Shown piece by piece: positions 1 through 11,129 of a stretch of DNA of 64,000 nucleotides. Where the stretch lies: positions 5,762,007 to 5,826,006 of the forward strand of contig JAKTNV010000026.1 in the NCBI GenBank assembly GCA_022747635.1, in the 5' to 3' direction. How positions within the stretch are numbered: the stretch's first letter is position 1; each line of letters opens with the position of its first letter. Below the pieces are notes generated by a model. It ran no database searches, was not told where the DNA came from, and saw only the letters and a program-made list of their open reading frames with translations. Both the position numbers and the translations under genes were made by a program. Origin of the DNA: Hetaerina americana (taxonomy: Eukaryota; Arthropoda; Insecta; Odonata; Calopterygidae).

Positions 1-610
1 GCTAGGATGACAGAGGCAGGGTTCTCATGCTCTTGGCAGATCGGCAGTTTTCTTTCTTTATTTCGAGAGCACTGGCGGGACCAACTTCGCACACACTTAC
101 CTCGTGCCCATCTTTTCGGTCACAAGTCGATGCGCATCACTATTAGGGATACCAAGTTTATCAGAAACCATTATTTGCGATCTCAATCCAACAAAGCCTT
201 CACTATGTCAAGATGTTCGTTATTTTTTGAGGTCGAGTCATTCGAACATTCAGCGTCTTCATTATCTTCTCTACCTTCCCGGAACAACTTTGCCAGTAAA
301 AAACACGCGACATACCCATGTTATCACCAAAAGCTGTCTTGAGCATGTCATGAGACTTTTTCTCGGTTTTGGCCAGTTTCACACAAAATTTTATGGAAAG
401 CGCTGTTCCAGTAACCGTTTCATGACGGAGGGTAACGAGATCACGTTATAGAGGTTTCGCAAACGAACGATCTGCACTCCGCAAAGGCTGGGAGCACCCT
501 GCCACCGGCCTCCAGCCTTTCCTGAGACTCCTTCGAAACCAGCCAGAGAAACCGCCACCCGTCCGTACGTCTATCCGGGAAAAAATAGGTACCCTTACTT
601 TTTGGATAAA
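1..610 (-). mobile_element. Mariner-like element, family 2, copy a (N-terminal half, decayed, cut by window edge)
   Basis: Read on the minus strand, this is the 5' part of a mariner-like transposase gene. Broken frames resemble the helix-turn-helix region: a piece like 'KLGIPNSDAHRLVTEKM' followed by 'VCAKLVP'. The region about 1-300 carries these pieces with several stops and frameshifts. The part 440-610 is the 5' leader and outer end; it matches 32395-32590 closely (shared AGGTTTCGCAAACGAACGAT and CCTGCCACCGGCCT). The copy runs off the window just where the catalytic domain should begin, at a piece like 'ENPASVILA', so whether the DDE core is present cannot be seen. Homology to the other copy and to mariner HTH regions is direct. 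Loss of function is inferred from the stops. Confidence 0.75.
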
Positions 611-767
611 CCTTGTAAAGATTTTTATGTACTGTTAGGTAAGAGTCTGTGAGTATAAAGCTGAGAATAAACCGGATTTGTATGAAATAGAGGTAGAGAT
701 AAAAGAAGAAGGAATATTGTAATGTGTAATTCATGTTTGACGATCACGTTGACCGATTGACTTAAAG

Positions 768-864
768 TTGAAGTAGTAGTAGTAGTATTTAGGGGAGGCG
801 ACCGACAGCTGAGGTCATTTGAGCCATTAGGGATGGATAGGAAAGGATGAAGGGTGGAGAGAAA
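768..864 (-). repeat. 3' end of a short interspersed repeat (family C) with (TAC)n tail
   Basis: On the minus strand this segment matches the 3' part of the element at 34217-34474: both share GTTTCTCTCCACCCTT, CCATCCCTAATGGC and GACCTCAGCTGT. It ends in a TAC microsatellite (plus-strand GTAGTAGTAGTAG, 775-787), as expected for a retroposed 3' tail. Only about 70 bp of body remains, because the CR1-like LINE tail abuts it at about 865. It could be the 3' end of a LINE or a SINE; the sequence here does not decide. Confidence 0.6.
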
Positions 865-879
865 CAATACATCTACATC

Positions 880-945
880 TACTCAATACCCCGCAAGCCG
901 CCGCAAGGGCGTGTGGCGGGGGGTGCTAGGACACCACCCATAATT
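880..945 (-). repeat. CR1-like 3'-terminal GC-rich block
   Basis: This is the conserved 3' end of the LINE just before its hexamer tail. It contains plus-strand CCGCCGCAAGGGCGTGTG followed by a GGTGCTAGGACACC segment whose halves can pair (GGTG...CACC). The second copy at 59200-59260 keeps the same order. In this LINE type the 3' end is recognised by the encoded reverse transcriptase, so the block is a plausible template-recognition hairpin. That role is inferred from position only. Confidence 0.6.
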
Positions 946-1169
946 TAGAAAAGAAAAATAATAAAAAAAAAAAAATCGCATGCAATAACGACAAAATCAT
1001 ATATAAAAAAAAAAAAACATGGCATACATTCATGCATGAACACTTACACCCCACACACATGCAAACACTCAAACTACCAACTAACATACACATGCACCTG
1101 AAAGTATACCTAACATCTCTATAGTGTTTAATTTTGTTCCGACTTGTAAATTCAAAGTTTTTAATATTT

Positions 1170-3155
1170 CTAAAGTGACTTCGGTTTCTTGCTATTATGA
1201 TTACTGATTGTTCGGGGAAAGAATGAGTATTTGTACCTATCTGTCTTGGAATCTATCTCCCTTAGTTTATCTTTGTGGTCTGATCTACCTAAGTAGTGTG
1301 GGGCCATTATAATTCCTTCAGTGTCATATTTAAACTCGTTTGTTCTGAACCTTTCTAAAAGTCTAAGCCTCGCTTGTTCTCTCCGCACTTCAAGTGGTTC
1401 CCAGCCTAAATCCTTTAAGAGACCTGTCACACTTGTGTTTTTATCATAACAATTTTTAACAAATCTAGCGGATTTTCTCTGGACTTTATCTAATTCTTTT
1501 TGCCAAATTTTCTCCCACGGATCCCAAATACTTGCGGCATATTCCAAATGAGGTCTAACTAGAGCAAAATAACACCTCTCTTTAACTTTTTCATTACATT
1601 TCCCCACCACCCGTTTTATGAAGCCAAGTTTCTTTAAAGCTGATCCGCATATTGTCCTGATATGTGCTCCCCATGAAAGGCGTGGTGTTAGAACAACCCC
1701 CAAATATTTAACTTGATTTGCCGTAGTCAATACTGAACCCTCTATTTTGTAGTTTATATCCTGTTCCTCGCTTCCTTTATTCCAAAATTTCAAAACTGCA
1801 CATTTATCTATATTAAGTGTTAATCCCCATTTATTGCACCATCCCGAGATATTGTCTAAGTCTCTAGAGAGTAGCTCGCGATCTAGTTGGCTCCTTATTT
1901 CCCTGTATATCACCGTGTCGTCAGCAAATAACCTTAGATTGCTACTAACGTGTGTGCTTAAGTCATTTATGTATATTAAGAACAGAAGAGGCCCTAATAC
2001 ACTTCCCTGGGGGACGCCCGAAGTAACATCTCTCTCCGTTGAGCACAACCCATCTATGACTACTATTTGTTTGCGGTTTGACAAGAAGTCCCTAATCCAA
2101 TTAATTATTTTCTCATTGATCCCATAGTATTTAAGTTTGTGTAACAATTTATTGTGTGGGACTTTGTCGAAGGCTTTTTTGAAATCCAGGAATACTGCAT
2201 CGACTTGGGTGTTGTTTTCTCCCGATCTAAGTATATCGTGAATGAAGAGACCAAGTTGTGTTTCGCAAGATCTGCTTTTCCTAAATCCGTGCTGGTTGTG
2301 GATTAGTATTTTCCTACTATCAAGAAATTTCATAATGTTAGTGACAATAACGTGTTCCAATATTTTACAAGAGATCGATGTTAAAGAAATGGGTCGGTAA
2401 TTGGTTGGTTTATCCCTATCGCCGCCTTTATAGATGGGAGTTATATGGGCTAGCTTCCAGTCGCGAGGCACTGAGCCTTCTTCTATCGATTTTAGAAAAA
2501 CAATATGTAAAAATGGGGCAATGTCGTTAGCTAATTCCTTTAATATTCTAGCAGGTATTTCTTCCGGACCAGGTGCCTTGTGTGCTTTGATACTACGGAG
2601 CAGATGTACTATTCCCTGCTTGGTCAGTGTAAGATCGCTCATGTGTTCCCCGGGTGGGTGTGGAGGATCGTTTGGTGCGTTTGTGTTTTTGTTGTAGACG
2701 CTCTGGAAAAAATGGTTTAAAATATTTGCCTTTTTCACGCTATCTGTAATGATTTCTCCATTTTCCGTCTTCAAAGAGTGAACAGTGGGACGTTTACCCT
2801 GTATTTCCCTAACATAGGACCAGAATGACTTTGGATTTTCCTCAAGATATTCGCTTAGCATTTTAGATTTAAAAGAGTGTAGTGCTGTGCGCATAATACT
2901 TTTCGTCTTACTACGACATTCTTTTAGTAGCTGTTTGGTTGTATTCACAAAACTTATATCGTCACTTTTTAAACTCTTTTTGAAATTTGACTGTAGCTTT
3001 CTTTGCCTTCTTAATGCCGATCTGACTTCCCCGTTGTACCATCTAGGTTCCTTACTGTCGCATTTGAGTTTGGACGGGATGTACGTCTTTATTCCTTCGC
3101 GTAAAATATTTAAGAAATAATTCCAAGTGTTCTCTGTATTCCAATATAGGCCCAT
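1170..3155 (-). CDS. CR1-like LINE ORF2 fragment: reverse transcriptase (endonuclease missing)
   Basis: An uninterrupted 661-codon frame encodes a LINE reverse transcriptase. Visible blocks in order: the pre-RT linker, about residues 1-180; KAPGPEEIP at about 193; NYRPISLTS at about 252; GFRKSRSCETQL at about 290; catalytic block VFLDFKKAFD with its Asp near 324; GVPQGSVLGPLLF at about 380; and the FADD active site at about 410-413. A C-terminal region ends in 'SFFPRTIS', a CR1-type ending. Both active-site motifs are intact. The family normally has an apurinic-type endonuclease upstream, which is absent here, so this is a 5'-truncated copy and the Met at 3155 is only the first Met in an open frame. 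The open frame suggests a young insertion. Clade assignment (CR1 within the CR1/Jockey group) rests on motif look only. Confidence 0.85.
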   Translation of the reverse strand: MGLYWNTENTWNYFLNILREGIKTYIPSKLKCDSKEPRWYNGEVRSALRRQRKLQSNFKKSLKSDDISFVNTTKQLLKECRSKTKSIMRTALHSFKSKMLSEYLEENPKSFWSYVREIQGKRPTVHSLKTENGEIITDSVKKANILNHFFQSVYNKNTNAPNDPPHPPGEHMSDLTLTKQGIVHLLRSIKAHKAPGPEEIPARILKELANDIAPFLHIVFLKSIEEGSVPRDWKLAHITPIYKGGDRDKPTNYRPISLTSISCKILEHVIVTNIMKFLDSRKILIHNQHGFRKSRSCETQLGLFIHDILRSGENNTQVDAVFLDFKKAFDKVPHNKLLHKLKYYGINEKIINWIRDFLSNRKQIVVIDGLCSTERDVTSGVPQGSVLGPLLFLIYINDLSTHVSSNLRLFADDTVIYREIRSQLDRELLSRDLDNISGWCNKWGLTLNIDKCAVLKFWNKGSEEQDINYKIEGSVLTTANQVKYLGVVLTPRLSWGAHIRTICGSALKKLGFIKRVVGKCNEKVKERCYFALVRPHLEYAASIWDPWEKIWQKELDKVQRKSARFVKNCYDKNTSVTGLLKDLGWEPLEVRREQARLRLLERFRTNEFKYDTEGIIMAPHYLGRSDHKDKLREIDSKTDRYKYSFFPRTISNHNSKKPKSL

Positions 3156-3160
3156 AGACC

Positions 3161-5908
3161 ATAATAAGAATCAATAAAACTTTTCTGAGAAATACCTGTA
3201 CATTAAATCATGCTTCATGTAGTTGAAAAATCCGTAACAGAATAAGCACGTCCGATATTCTACACGTTTTCTAGGAAAACAAATAATTCATGTCGTACAA
3301 GGCAGGTATAAAAGATATGCATAACTAATAGTAATTGAAATATTCCCAGTCACTAGCTCTTTTAATAGCAACGCAAAATTATTATCACAGTATAATATAT
3401 TTAAAAAGAGTGATTGCAAGAATTATTTGACATGATAAAATAGTATAAAGTAAAAAGTTAGGATAGTTGTATCCATTACTATTCGCTTTTCAGTAGGTGT
3501 CCCTTTTGTGTCTCTGTCTTGGAATCAAAGAAATAGCTTCAAAGGCGCCTTGAATCTAGATGCCATCATGTTTCCTCATCGGATGACGACTCTTTGAGTT
3601 CAATTGATCCCTGATCCTCTATTCACTTCGGGAATAAGTTTACTCCCTCAAATAATGGAGAGGAGCTTGAGGTTTAGAGTATAAAAAAAGTGGGATATCT
3701 TTTACAATAAAGGATCACACTGTTGATGCAAATCACTGCGGTGACGGCTGTCACTTGTGAGATTGTTGCCTAGGCCCTGACCCCTTTGTGCAATGAAAGC
3801 ATCTGTGCCCGACTGGTTGTGACGCATTCATTGATGTTGGACAAAGAATTCGCAGATGCGTGTTGAACCTTCGGAAGTCGTTCGTTATACCGGCCACAAG
3901 CGAAGAGAAGCAGAGTGAGATGTGAATAAATACTGAGATCATATGTCAGACCCACTCTCTGAAATCAGTTAATCATATCTCAATTCCTTTCCTCCCACCA
4001 TTCCATTTAATTTCCGTTTGCGTTCTTGACTCACCGCTTGCATATGAGTGGGCACATTAACGTGTATGGCTGGTAATAAGGGCGGAGCTCTCGCATCAAT
4101 TCCATTCATTATTTTCTCATTAAAAGACTTCCTCAAAGCTTTCCCAACTGTTGCCAAGTGTTGGAGCTCCTTCCACCATGCGGCTGCTTCCTCAACGCTC
4201 ATGCAAACCAGCCCTTTCACCCGCATCGCTGATTCTCTCCATCATTTCATGTGCCCTTCGCTAATATAAAAGACTTGAGCCAGCCAACTTGCCACTTGGT
4301 TCACTCAGGCTGATCTAATCCATCTCCCGAAGTTTTCAAAAAATTTTCCATGAGGGTGGGCAGAAGTGTGTTTTTTTTCGTGCCCTAAACATTTTTTGGT
4401 TCCACCCGTTACCGGCTAATTACATAACTCTCTCCGACCATCGTAGTAGTATTTTTTTTGGATGTAATTAACTCATTTTTACACATTCGGCTTTTTATTT
4501 TCCCTGCTTCGTTCCAGGGGAACTCTCTTTCCTCTTCGAATCAGTCACATTAGCGAAGGAAGGAAGGAGAACTTTAAGCCGTTCCTGGGTTTCCGTTTTT
4601 GGGTTCTCGTCCCGAGCCACCTTCACCTCATTCTGTTCTTATCCTCTCCCATTTCTCGTCCCATTCACTCGAACCGTGACCAGCAAGATGCGATGTGTTA
4701 AATACGCGTCTTTTCGTGCCCAGAGCATGTGCATTCGAATAAACGTGACTTTTAAATAAATCTTCTTCTTAGCGATTGCTGATAGAAAAACATTAATTTT
4801 TTTAATCAACTTACGCTCAATTATGGGGCTAAGTGAAATGAATCATGCTAGATTCTAATTTTTATGGCTTGCTATATAGAAATAATCCGGAGTTTTAAGA
4901 AAGTTATTTAAGAGCTTTACGGAGAAGAGTTTTCCCCACAGTTGTACCTACAGAGGAATTTTTTTGGAAGGTAGTTTCTGGAGAGGAGTGAATATTTTTT
5001 CTCTCTCTTTCGTGAAAGGAAGAGGAGTTTGACGGTTTTCGGAGCGTGAAAGTTTTTTCCTTGACGTATCTCTTAACCCGAAATGAAATTCTGTCGATCA
5101 ATTTCGCCCTTCGCGCACTGAATTTTTGAGGAAATTCTTTTGAAAATATATCCCAAGAGACATTCGAAGGGGTTATAAAATGGACACGGGAGTCCTGGCA
5201 ATGTGATCTTGGCGTAATTCCCGTGGCACGCAAAGAGAAGCACGAAACGAAGGCAGTGGGGGAACCAACACACTCCGACACGCCTTTTCCCTCACCGTGG
5301 TGTCAACCCACACTTACCATCACAAAACCTCGTTATCGCTCATAGCGAAACGAACTTCACCTGTCGTAAAATGCGAAGACGGTAGCGGCGCGAGGCATTA
5401 CCGCCTAATTTTAGACATTGAATTTTTGCGAAATTTGTTGGAGAAGAAAAAGAAATGGTATCTGAATCTCCTTTATTCTTAGCGGAGAAATAGGACTTAA
5501 CCTAATTTCATGTAGCGACATGGAGAAGGTATCAGATGCCTGGCACAATTTTTCATTTAGTCTGCTTTAAAACATAGTGGAATGAATACTTTAAGTATAT
5601 ACTTAATAATTGGCTTCCAAAAAATATTTTTAAAATATATACTATGACAAAAAATCCAAGGGAAAATTGTAAGAGAAAACATTGAAGTCTCAGGCAATGG
5701 ACTAAATTTCTGGCTAGAAAATTGAAAAAGTAACAGTTTTTCCGTGAAAAGTTAATTTTATACCCAATGAAGCAGAAGAAAACCTGAAATATCAATATTA
5801 ACTGTTTATAGTTGACGGAATTTCAAAAATGGAATTCATTACGAACTAAATATGAGTGAAATTATTTTGCTATGTTTTTCATTCTTCATTTGCCAACATT
5901 ACAATAGG
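3161..5908. other. No gene recognised
   Basis: AT-rich unique-looking sequence. Short frames at 3751-4269 and 4904-5281 overlap one another on both strands and have no recognisable domain. No repeat shared with the rest of the window was seen. Confidence 0.6.
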
Positions 5909-6052
5909 CTATTGTTCGTGGTTATGTAAATCATATTACGTATGAGCTATTGTGCGGCAGGCAATATTAAATCACCTATATTTTTCACTGGAATGGGTCA
6001 AACAGAATTGAACAAAGGAAAAAAACGAATATTTGCATATGACGAACAATAG
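5909..6052. repeat. Possible miniature inverted-repeat element (144 bp)
   Basis: CTATTGTTCGT at 5909-5919 is matched by its exact reverse complement at 6042-6052. The similarity continues inward imperfectly: ATGTAAATCAT on the left against ATGCAAATATT read inward from the right. The enclosed 120 bp is AT-rich and non-coding. No clear target-site duplication is visible, so this may be a chance inverted repeat. Confidence 0.3.
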
Positions 6053-6479
6053 TTGAAGAACTAAATTTGATATTTCACGGAGAAATTTAATAATTATTGA
6101 TTGCATAAAAATTCAAGTTCGCTTTATGATGTCTTTAACTTCACTTATAACATCATTACAGCTTACTAATCTCTGTTATTTGCATAATAGGATTATCTTG
6201 GCCTTTTTACTTTAATAATGAAATCACTTGCTTTAAACGCCATCGCGTAACATTTAGTCCAGCATTTTATGTGTGTTATTATTACGGATGGTTATGGCGC
6301 TTTCGGGAGTTGATATGTTATCAAACGTGAATTGAGATAATCGCGTGGATTAAATAGGCAGTCACCTGCGAATTCGGTTTGGCGGTCACAGTATTCAACC
6401 CGCAAAAATTTTATTTTTTAATTTAATTTCTCTTAAAGTCATACCTCCCCGCTTTCGCCAAGTCAGAATTTGATGGCTC

Positions 6480-6668
6480 CTAGGGTGAGGGAGAAAGGGA
6501 GTAATGGCTCGCGGCGGCCGAATGATAATAGGGATAAGGGAAAGGATTTTCGGGGTGGAAGAAAGAGGGTGGAGGAGAACTTGCGGTCACCGCTCGAGGG
6601 TTGGGGCTAACGAGTCAGCGGTTTACAGTTAAGGAAGGACGGGGAGAGTAGATGATTTGAGAAAAGTG

Positions 6669-6733
<65 letters not shown>

Positions 6734-7480
6734 TTTAGGGAATGAAAGGGAATGGGGGAAAGAAAGCATAAGGTAAGAGGAGGAGTGAGAGAGAGAGAGA
6801 AGGTTCACTCCATCGAGGAACGAAAAAGTACGTGAGGAATGGGAAAAAATGAAAGGTGGGAAGTGAGATGAGAAGGAGCTAGAGAGAGAGAGAGAGAGAG
6901 TTGACGTGCGGGGAAATTAAAATTTGTGGAAGGGCATGGGAGGGGACGTTGGGAGCAAGGAAGGGGACGATATCGGCGGACTTTCGGAAGCGGATGGCTA
7001 GTTTATTTTTTAAAGCTCCTCAAGATGGTCTTGACTGTCGGAAAAAAAGGGAATATGGGGTGGGAACCGACAAAGAGAGGAAGTGTGGGAAGGGTGAGAG
7101 TAGGGAATTGAAGGAGTAAGGAATTGTGTGTGTGTGTGTAAGTATGTGGAGAGAGGGGAAGAGGTGCAGAGAGATGGAAGTGGTGAGTAGGGGATGGGGA
7201 ATAGAGTTTACGGAAAGGGAGGCCAACATGGGAGGAAATGAGTGAGCGTGAACGAGGCGGGCCAAGGTGGGGTGGCTGGGGGAATGGGGGATAGGGGGTC
7301 TGCTTCTCGAGTTGATGGCCGTAATTGGAGCGAAGCGAATTGAATGGTCTGAGGCGGGGGAGGAGGGGCGAGGAACGGTTAGGCGGAGAGCGGGCGAAGA
7401 AGTAGGGAATTCGACTAGGATGGAAGAACAGGAGAGGAAGGGAGGGAGGAAGAGCTTTGAGAGATCTTTTGGCAAATTTG
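6480..7480. other. Purine-rich tract
   Basis: The plus strand is strongly G+A biased for about 1 kb. The minus-strand frame at 7020-7475 is rich in Ser and Pro only because of this bias. No protein domain is recognisable. Confidence 0.6.
6673..6731. repeat. (GA)n microsatellite
   Basis: An uninterrupted GA dinucleotide run of about 59 bp. Shorter GA runs follow at about 6787-6800 and 6881-6900. Confidence 0.95.
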
Positions 7481-10334
7481 GTATTCAGCTATGATAATTG
7501 AAACATGCCCGTCACCGTCACTGGACGGAAATTCGAGCGGAATTCACCTTTGAAGCTGCTCAGGGTCCTCCCCCCCGCCCAAGCCATGGCCGTGATGATA
7601 TTGCCTCCCTCCTAAATCATTGTCCCGTTCGTCCAGTCGCCCATTAATTTTTATTAGAGCTGACAAAAAATGAATGAGGAAATTGTGACAACGTCCCCTT
7701 CTATATTCTAAAAATTTTAACTGAATTGCTCCACAGAGTTGGTACATATCTTTGATCTTATTTTATCCGCTGCCGTCCGTCCATGTTATGGACGTAATTA
7801 GGACGGTATGGAAAATTTAATGAAGTAGATATTAAATCTACAGGTTACACAGTTTGAGGAAAGACACTTGAACTTCGATTGGTCGATCGTTCCGTCCCTG
7901 AGTTTGTTAAATTTCCTCATTTATGAATAATTAGCGTCGTATAATGTCGTAAACCATGGCCATTGGAAAGGGTGATGAGCAATTTATGTCAGTCAATGCA
8001 AAATATTTTTAATTCCCAGCAAATTTTATTGTATCTTATATAATACCGTAGATCCTACAACACGAAGTAGATTTGAGGGTAATATTTCAATAGCTAATTT
8101 AAAAGGTAAAATGCATGAAATACAAAATCCTGGCTGTAGTTCTGAATACCATCAGTTGGAGCCCTCCTTGCGGGAATCGGGTTCCAGAGTAAATGGCTGG
8201 GTCCCTTCGTGTAATCTCATCGATTCACCCAATCCGGTCGTGCGTGATACGATTAGATCAAACACGGTCGGAACGGAGGAACGGGGTAAATATTTGTCCC
8301 CTAAGTGTTTAACTAAAGGCAGTGTGATAGACTCTTCCTCTCCGTTGAAGTGTTTTGGGCTCACCCTTCGCTCATCCCGCTCATTAGGACACGTTCTCCG
8401 ACGGGAAGAGGAAGTGGTGATACACCTGCAGGGTCAAAGAACTGGTGTTTGATTAGAATGGGAGGGAGTTGGGTTGGCGGACGAAACTGAAGAGAGAAGG
8501 GTCGGATCGGGAAGAGACTGTATGGTCAGGGGAGCAAAAGAGGTGACGTTGGGAGTCAGGCACGAATCGCGGCCGGTGGAAGCAGCTGCCGCGTCGACTG
8601 ACGTGATTTGCATTGCTTACCGAATCCCCAGAAAGATGACCATATGAGGGTAAACTGTGCAGCCGATCTGAGGGCAGGGTACATTTATGGGCCTGTGCAC
8701 TCTGTTATTGCTGTCGGTCCACATTAGGGTGGATGGAATAAGTATTTTTTTTGGAAACTGATGATTTTATATATCCCATTCAAAAAGTAATATGACTACG
8801 AAATCAGCTGTTAAAATTGAAATTATTCGACATAACGTTTGACCGTTATGCGACAAGACTCAACTTCAACATGATTCAAAACAGAGTGGAATCGATTTGG
8901 TAGTGATTTCACCGCTTTAGAACGGAGAGCTTAGTTTCAGGCATATGAAAATAGCGTTGATGAATGTTTCGAAGGGTGTTGAATCCATTGCTAAAGCACG
9001 ATTTTGATGCCATGATGTGGGATAGATCGGAGTGGTCACGAGGAGTGAAAAATGGTTACGAGAAGTGATGGAAATGGGAGTTTTCACTTTTTTTCAAAAT
9101 ATCTTACAGATCGATGGTTCTCTTAAGTTAAGCTGTACATTTACTACTGTTTTATTCCAATATGTTCTCAAAAATTGTGTTCTCTCTTGTTGGTCTTAAA
9201 ATACATTTTTAAATTCAAAACTTTAAGTGCTTTTCTGTGTTCAAAAGCAAGTACATTTTACATATATACAAGGTATTTACAAAATTTAAAAACCTAATGA
9301 TAAATGGGAGCGACATAAGGGTCATATTAAGACAACAAACTTGATTTAACTAAAAACCAGATGTATGAGTCGAATGTCCAATATTTTGGCCCCGTACATC
9401 GCGCCGAAGTAATCCATGTGGAGACTTCGCACGAAATTTTTAGTTTTTTTTTCAAGTTTTACTATCTAAACTTTGCGCCTTTAATGTAGTAACTGATATT
9501 TTTCTTGTATTTTCCCGAGTGGCATTAAATTATATATATCGACTAACCGAGAGCGTACCAAATGTATCAGTTTCTTTTAATTTCGGTAGTTTTTAGTGCT
9601 CTTTGTGTTTAAATCTGAGTACGATGGACATATGTAGGTCAGATAATTTTGTGAGATTCTGAAAACCAGAGAACATGCTTCAGAACAGCTCTCTTTTCCT
9701 CAGCGAAATTAGTACAAAATTTATACGGACTCGCATACCGCATCGGAAAGAACTTAGGAACTACCCTTTGATGAATGGGTACTTCAGTAGTGCGTACCAA
9801 TTTAATCGTTTCATAACTGGAAGCTGAATTTATGGCCTCTTTTTTTTGCAACGAAAGGGGGCAGTTTATCGCCGAACCTCGATCGGGTTGGGTCTCCGTT
9901 TTCCACAAGATAAAGTTTCAATGGAGCATTATTTTTAATGTCCGATTTTCCGGACTGTCTCTGAATTTGGACTGGTGGAGACTTTTAGGCTTAATCGAAC
10001 TCTAGGCAAGGGGTTTTTATAGCATTGGTGGGTTCTATTTTAATAAACGCGATAGGGTATAGCGCGATGTTAAGGAATGGCCACACTGTGATGGGACGTG
10101 TGTGTTTATATGTATATTTTTTGTGGGATAATGATTTGAATTGAAGGAAAGGAAAAGTATTTCGTGCTGAGAGGGTGGAGTAAAATCAAACCATTTGGTT
10201 GAAAATTGCAGCATCGTATTTTTTCTTTTCATCCTTCTCATGCAAAGGAACAAAGAAGCTATATGAAAATAGGCGTTAAAAATATCTAGCTCAGGAAAAG
10301 AAGGTACAGAAAAAGAATGACGGCACAAACTGAC
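7481..10334. other. No gene recognised
   Basis: Mixed-composition sequence. A 113-codon plus-strand frame at 8111-8452 has an overlapping minus-strand frame and no recognisable motif, so it is not called a gene. No shared repeat was found. Confidence 0.55.
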
Positions 10335-10369
10335 AAGTATTCTTCACCTACTGTAGGTGAAGAATACTT
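10335..10369. repeat. Perfect 17-bp inverted repeat with 1-nt loop (hairpin)
   Basis: AAGTATTCTTCACCTAC at 10335-10351 is followed by a single T and then its exact reverse complement at 10353-10369, directly followed by a T run. No protein-coding context surrounds it. A perfect match of this length is unlikely by chance in old neutral sequence. It could be a recent palindromic duplication or a template-switch product. I do not call it a microRNA because the arms are too short and the loop too small. Confidence 0.8.
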
Positions 10370-11120
10370 TTTTTTCGGTTTCTCTAACTCAATGATTTTT
10401 AGGTTGTCTCACCTCTGTTCTGCATGGTTCACTTAACTTTCACTTTCCGAGAACTAATATTTGCATAATTATACCCTGATGTTCACAGTAAACTAATTAA
10501 CTAAAATAAGGCTGTAATCGCAATTAAGGAAATTTAATTCCAAATAAATTAAAGCGATTTTTGTTAAGGTAATCAATTAATTTATTAAAATTTTGTTATG
10601 AATGCCAAATTGAAAATCACGAATATTAATTACATGTACGATCAACCGATTCTAAATCGTATTTTCGCGTGTCATTCGTTTTGATAGAAAATAACTTTTA
10701 TCTTCTGGATTTCTAATTAACGTTAAGTTAGTCTGGGTAACATTATGACTGCCTTTGCTCTTTGAGCTGCAGGAGCCATGCGTGTAAACCGAAGTCGATA
10801 GTGATGGCACACCGCTTACGTGACATATCACTTCCTTCAGTTGTATGACCATATGTTTTTACGAATTTCAAGGTAGGAAATAGAAATTTGAAAGGAAGAT
10901 CCACTTAATAGGAAGACAACTAGAATAGAGAGGTGGATTGGCAGAAGCCTGAGGACTGAAGTGAAATGAGTTAGGAGAGATAGGGGATGAAGGGAGATGA
11001 AAGAGCATTAGGGGATAGGGAGGTGATAGGAGAGGAAAACGAGACGACAGAAAGGAAGCCAAATGTAGATGACCTTGATGGCCAAAGGGGACGCCGCATG
11101 GGTAAATGTCGATAATATCT
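10370..11120. other. No gene recognised
   Basis: AT-rich in the first 300 bp, then purine-rich from about 10880 to 11060. Frames here overlap and carry no motif. Confidence 0.5.
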
Positions 11121-11129
11121 TATGCTGTT

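Larger units (their letters stand above)
865..3160 (-). mobile_element. CR1-like non-LTR retrotransposon, 5'-truncated
   Basis: This is one LINE insertion on the minus strand. The coding part is at 1170-3155 and the 3' untranslated region runs from 1169 down to about 885. The element ends in a short hexamer tail, (GTAGAT)n in sense (ACATCTACATCTAC at 869-882). The 3' end carries a conserved GC-rich block at 888-940 containing GCCGCCGCAAGGGCGTGTG, which recurs at 59207-59225, so it is a family hallmark. The 5' break lies near 3160, inside the coding region. The endonuclease domain and everything upstream is missing, the usual result of incomplete target-primed reverse transcription. No clear target-site duplication could be assigned because the 3' side is repeat-rich. 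Confidence 0.85.

Noticed and set aside
8111..8452. 113-codon plus-strand frame as a host gene
   Set aside because: It overlaps an antisense frame and has no motif or splice support.
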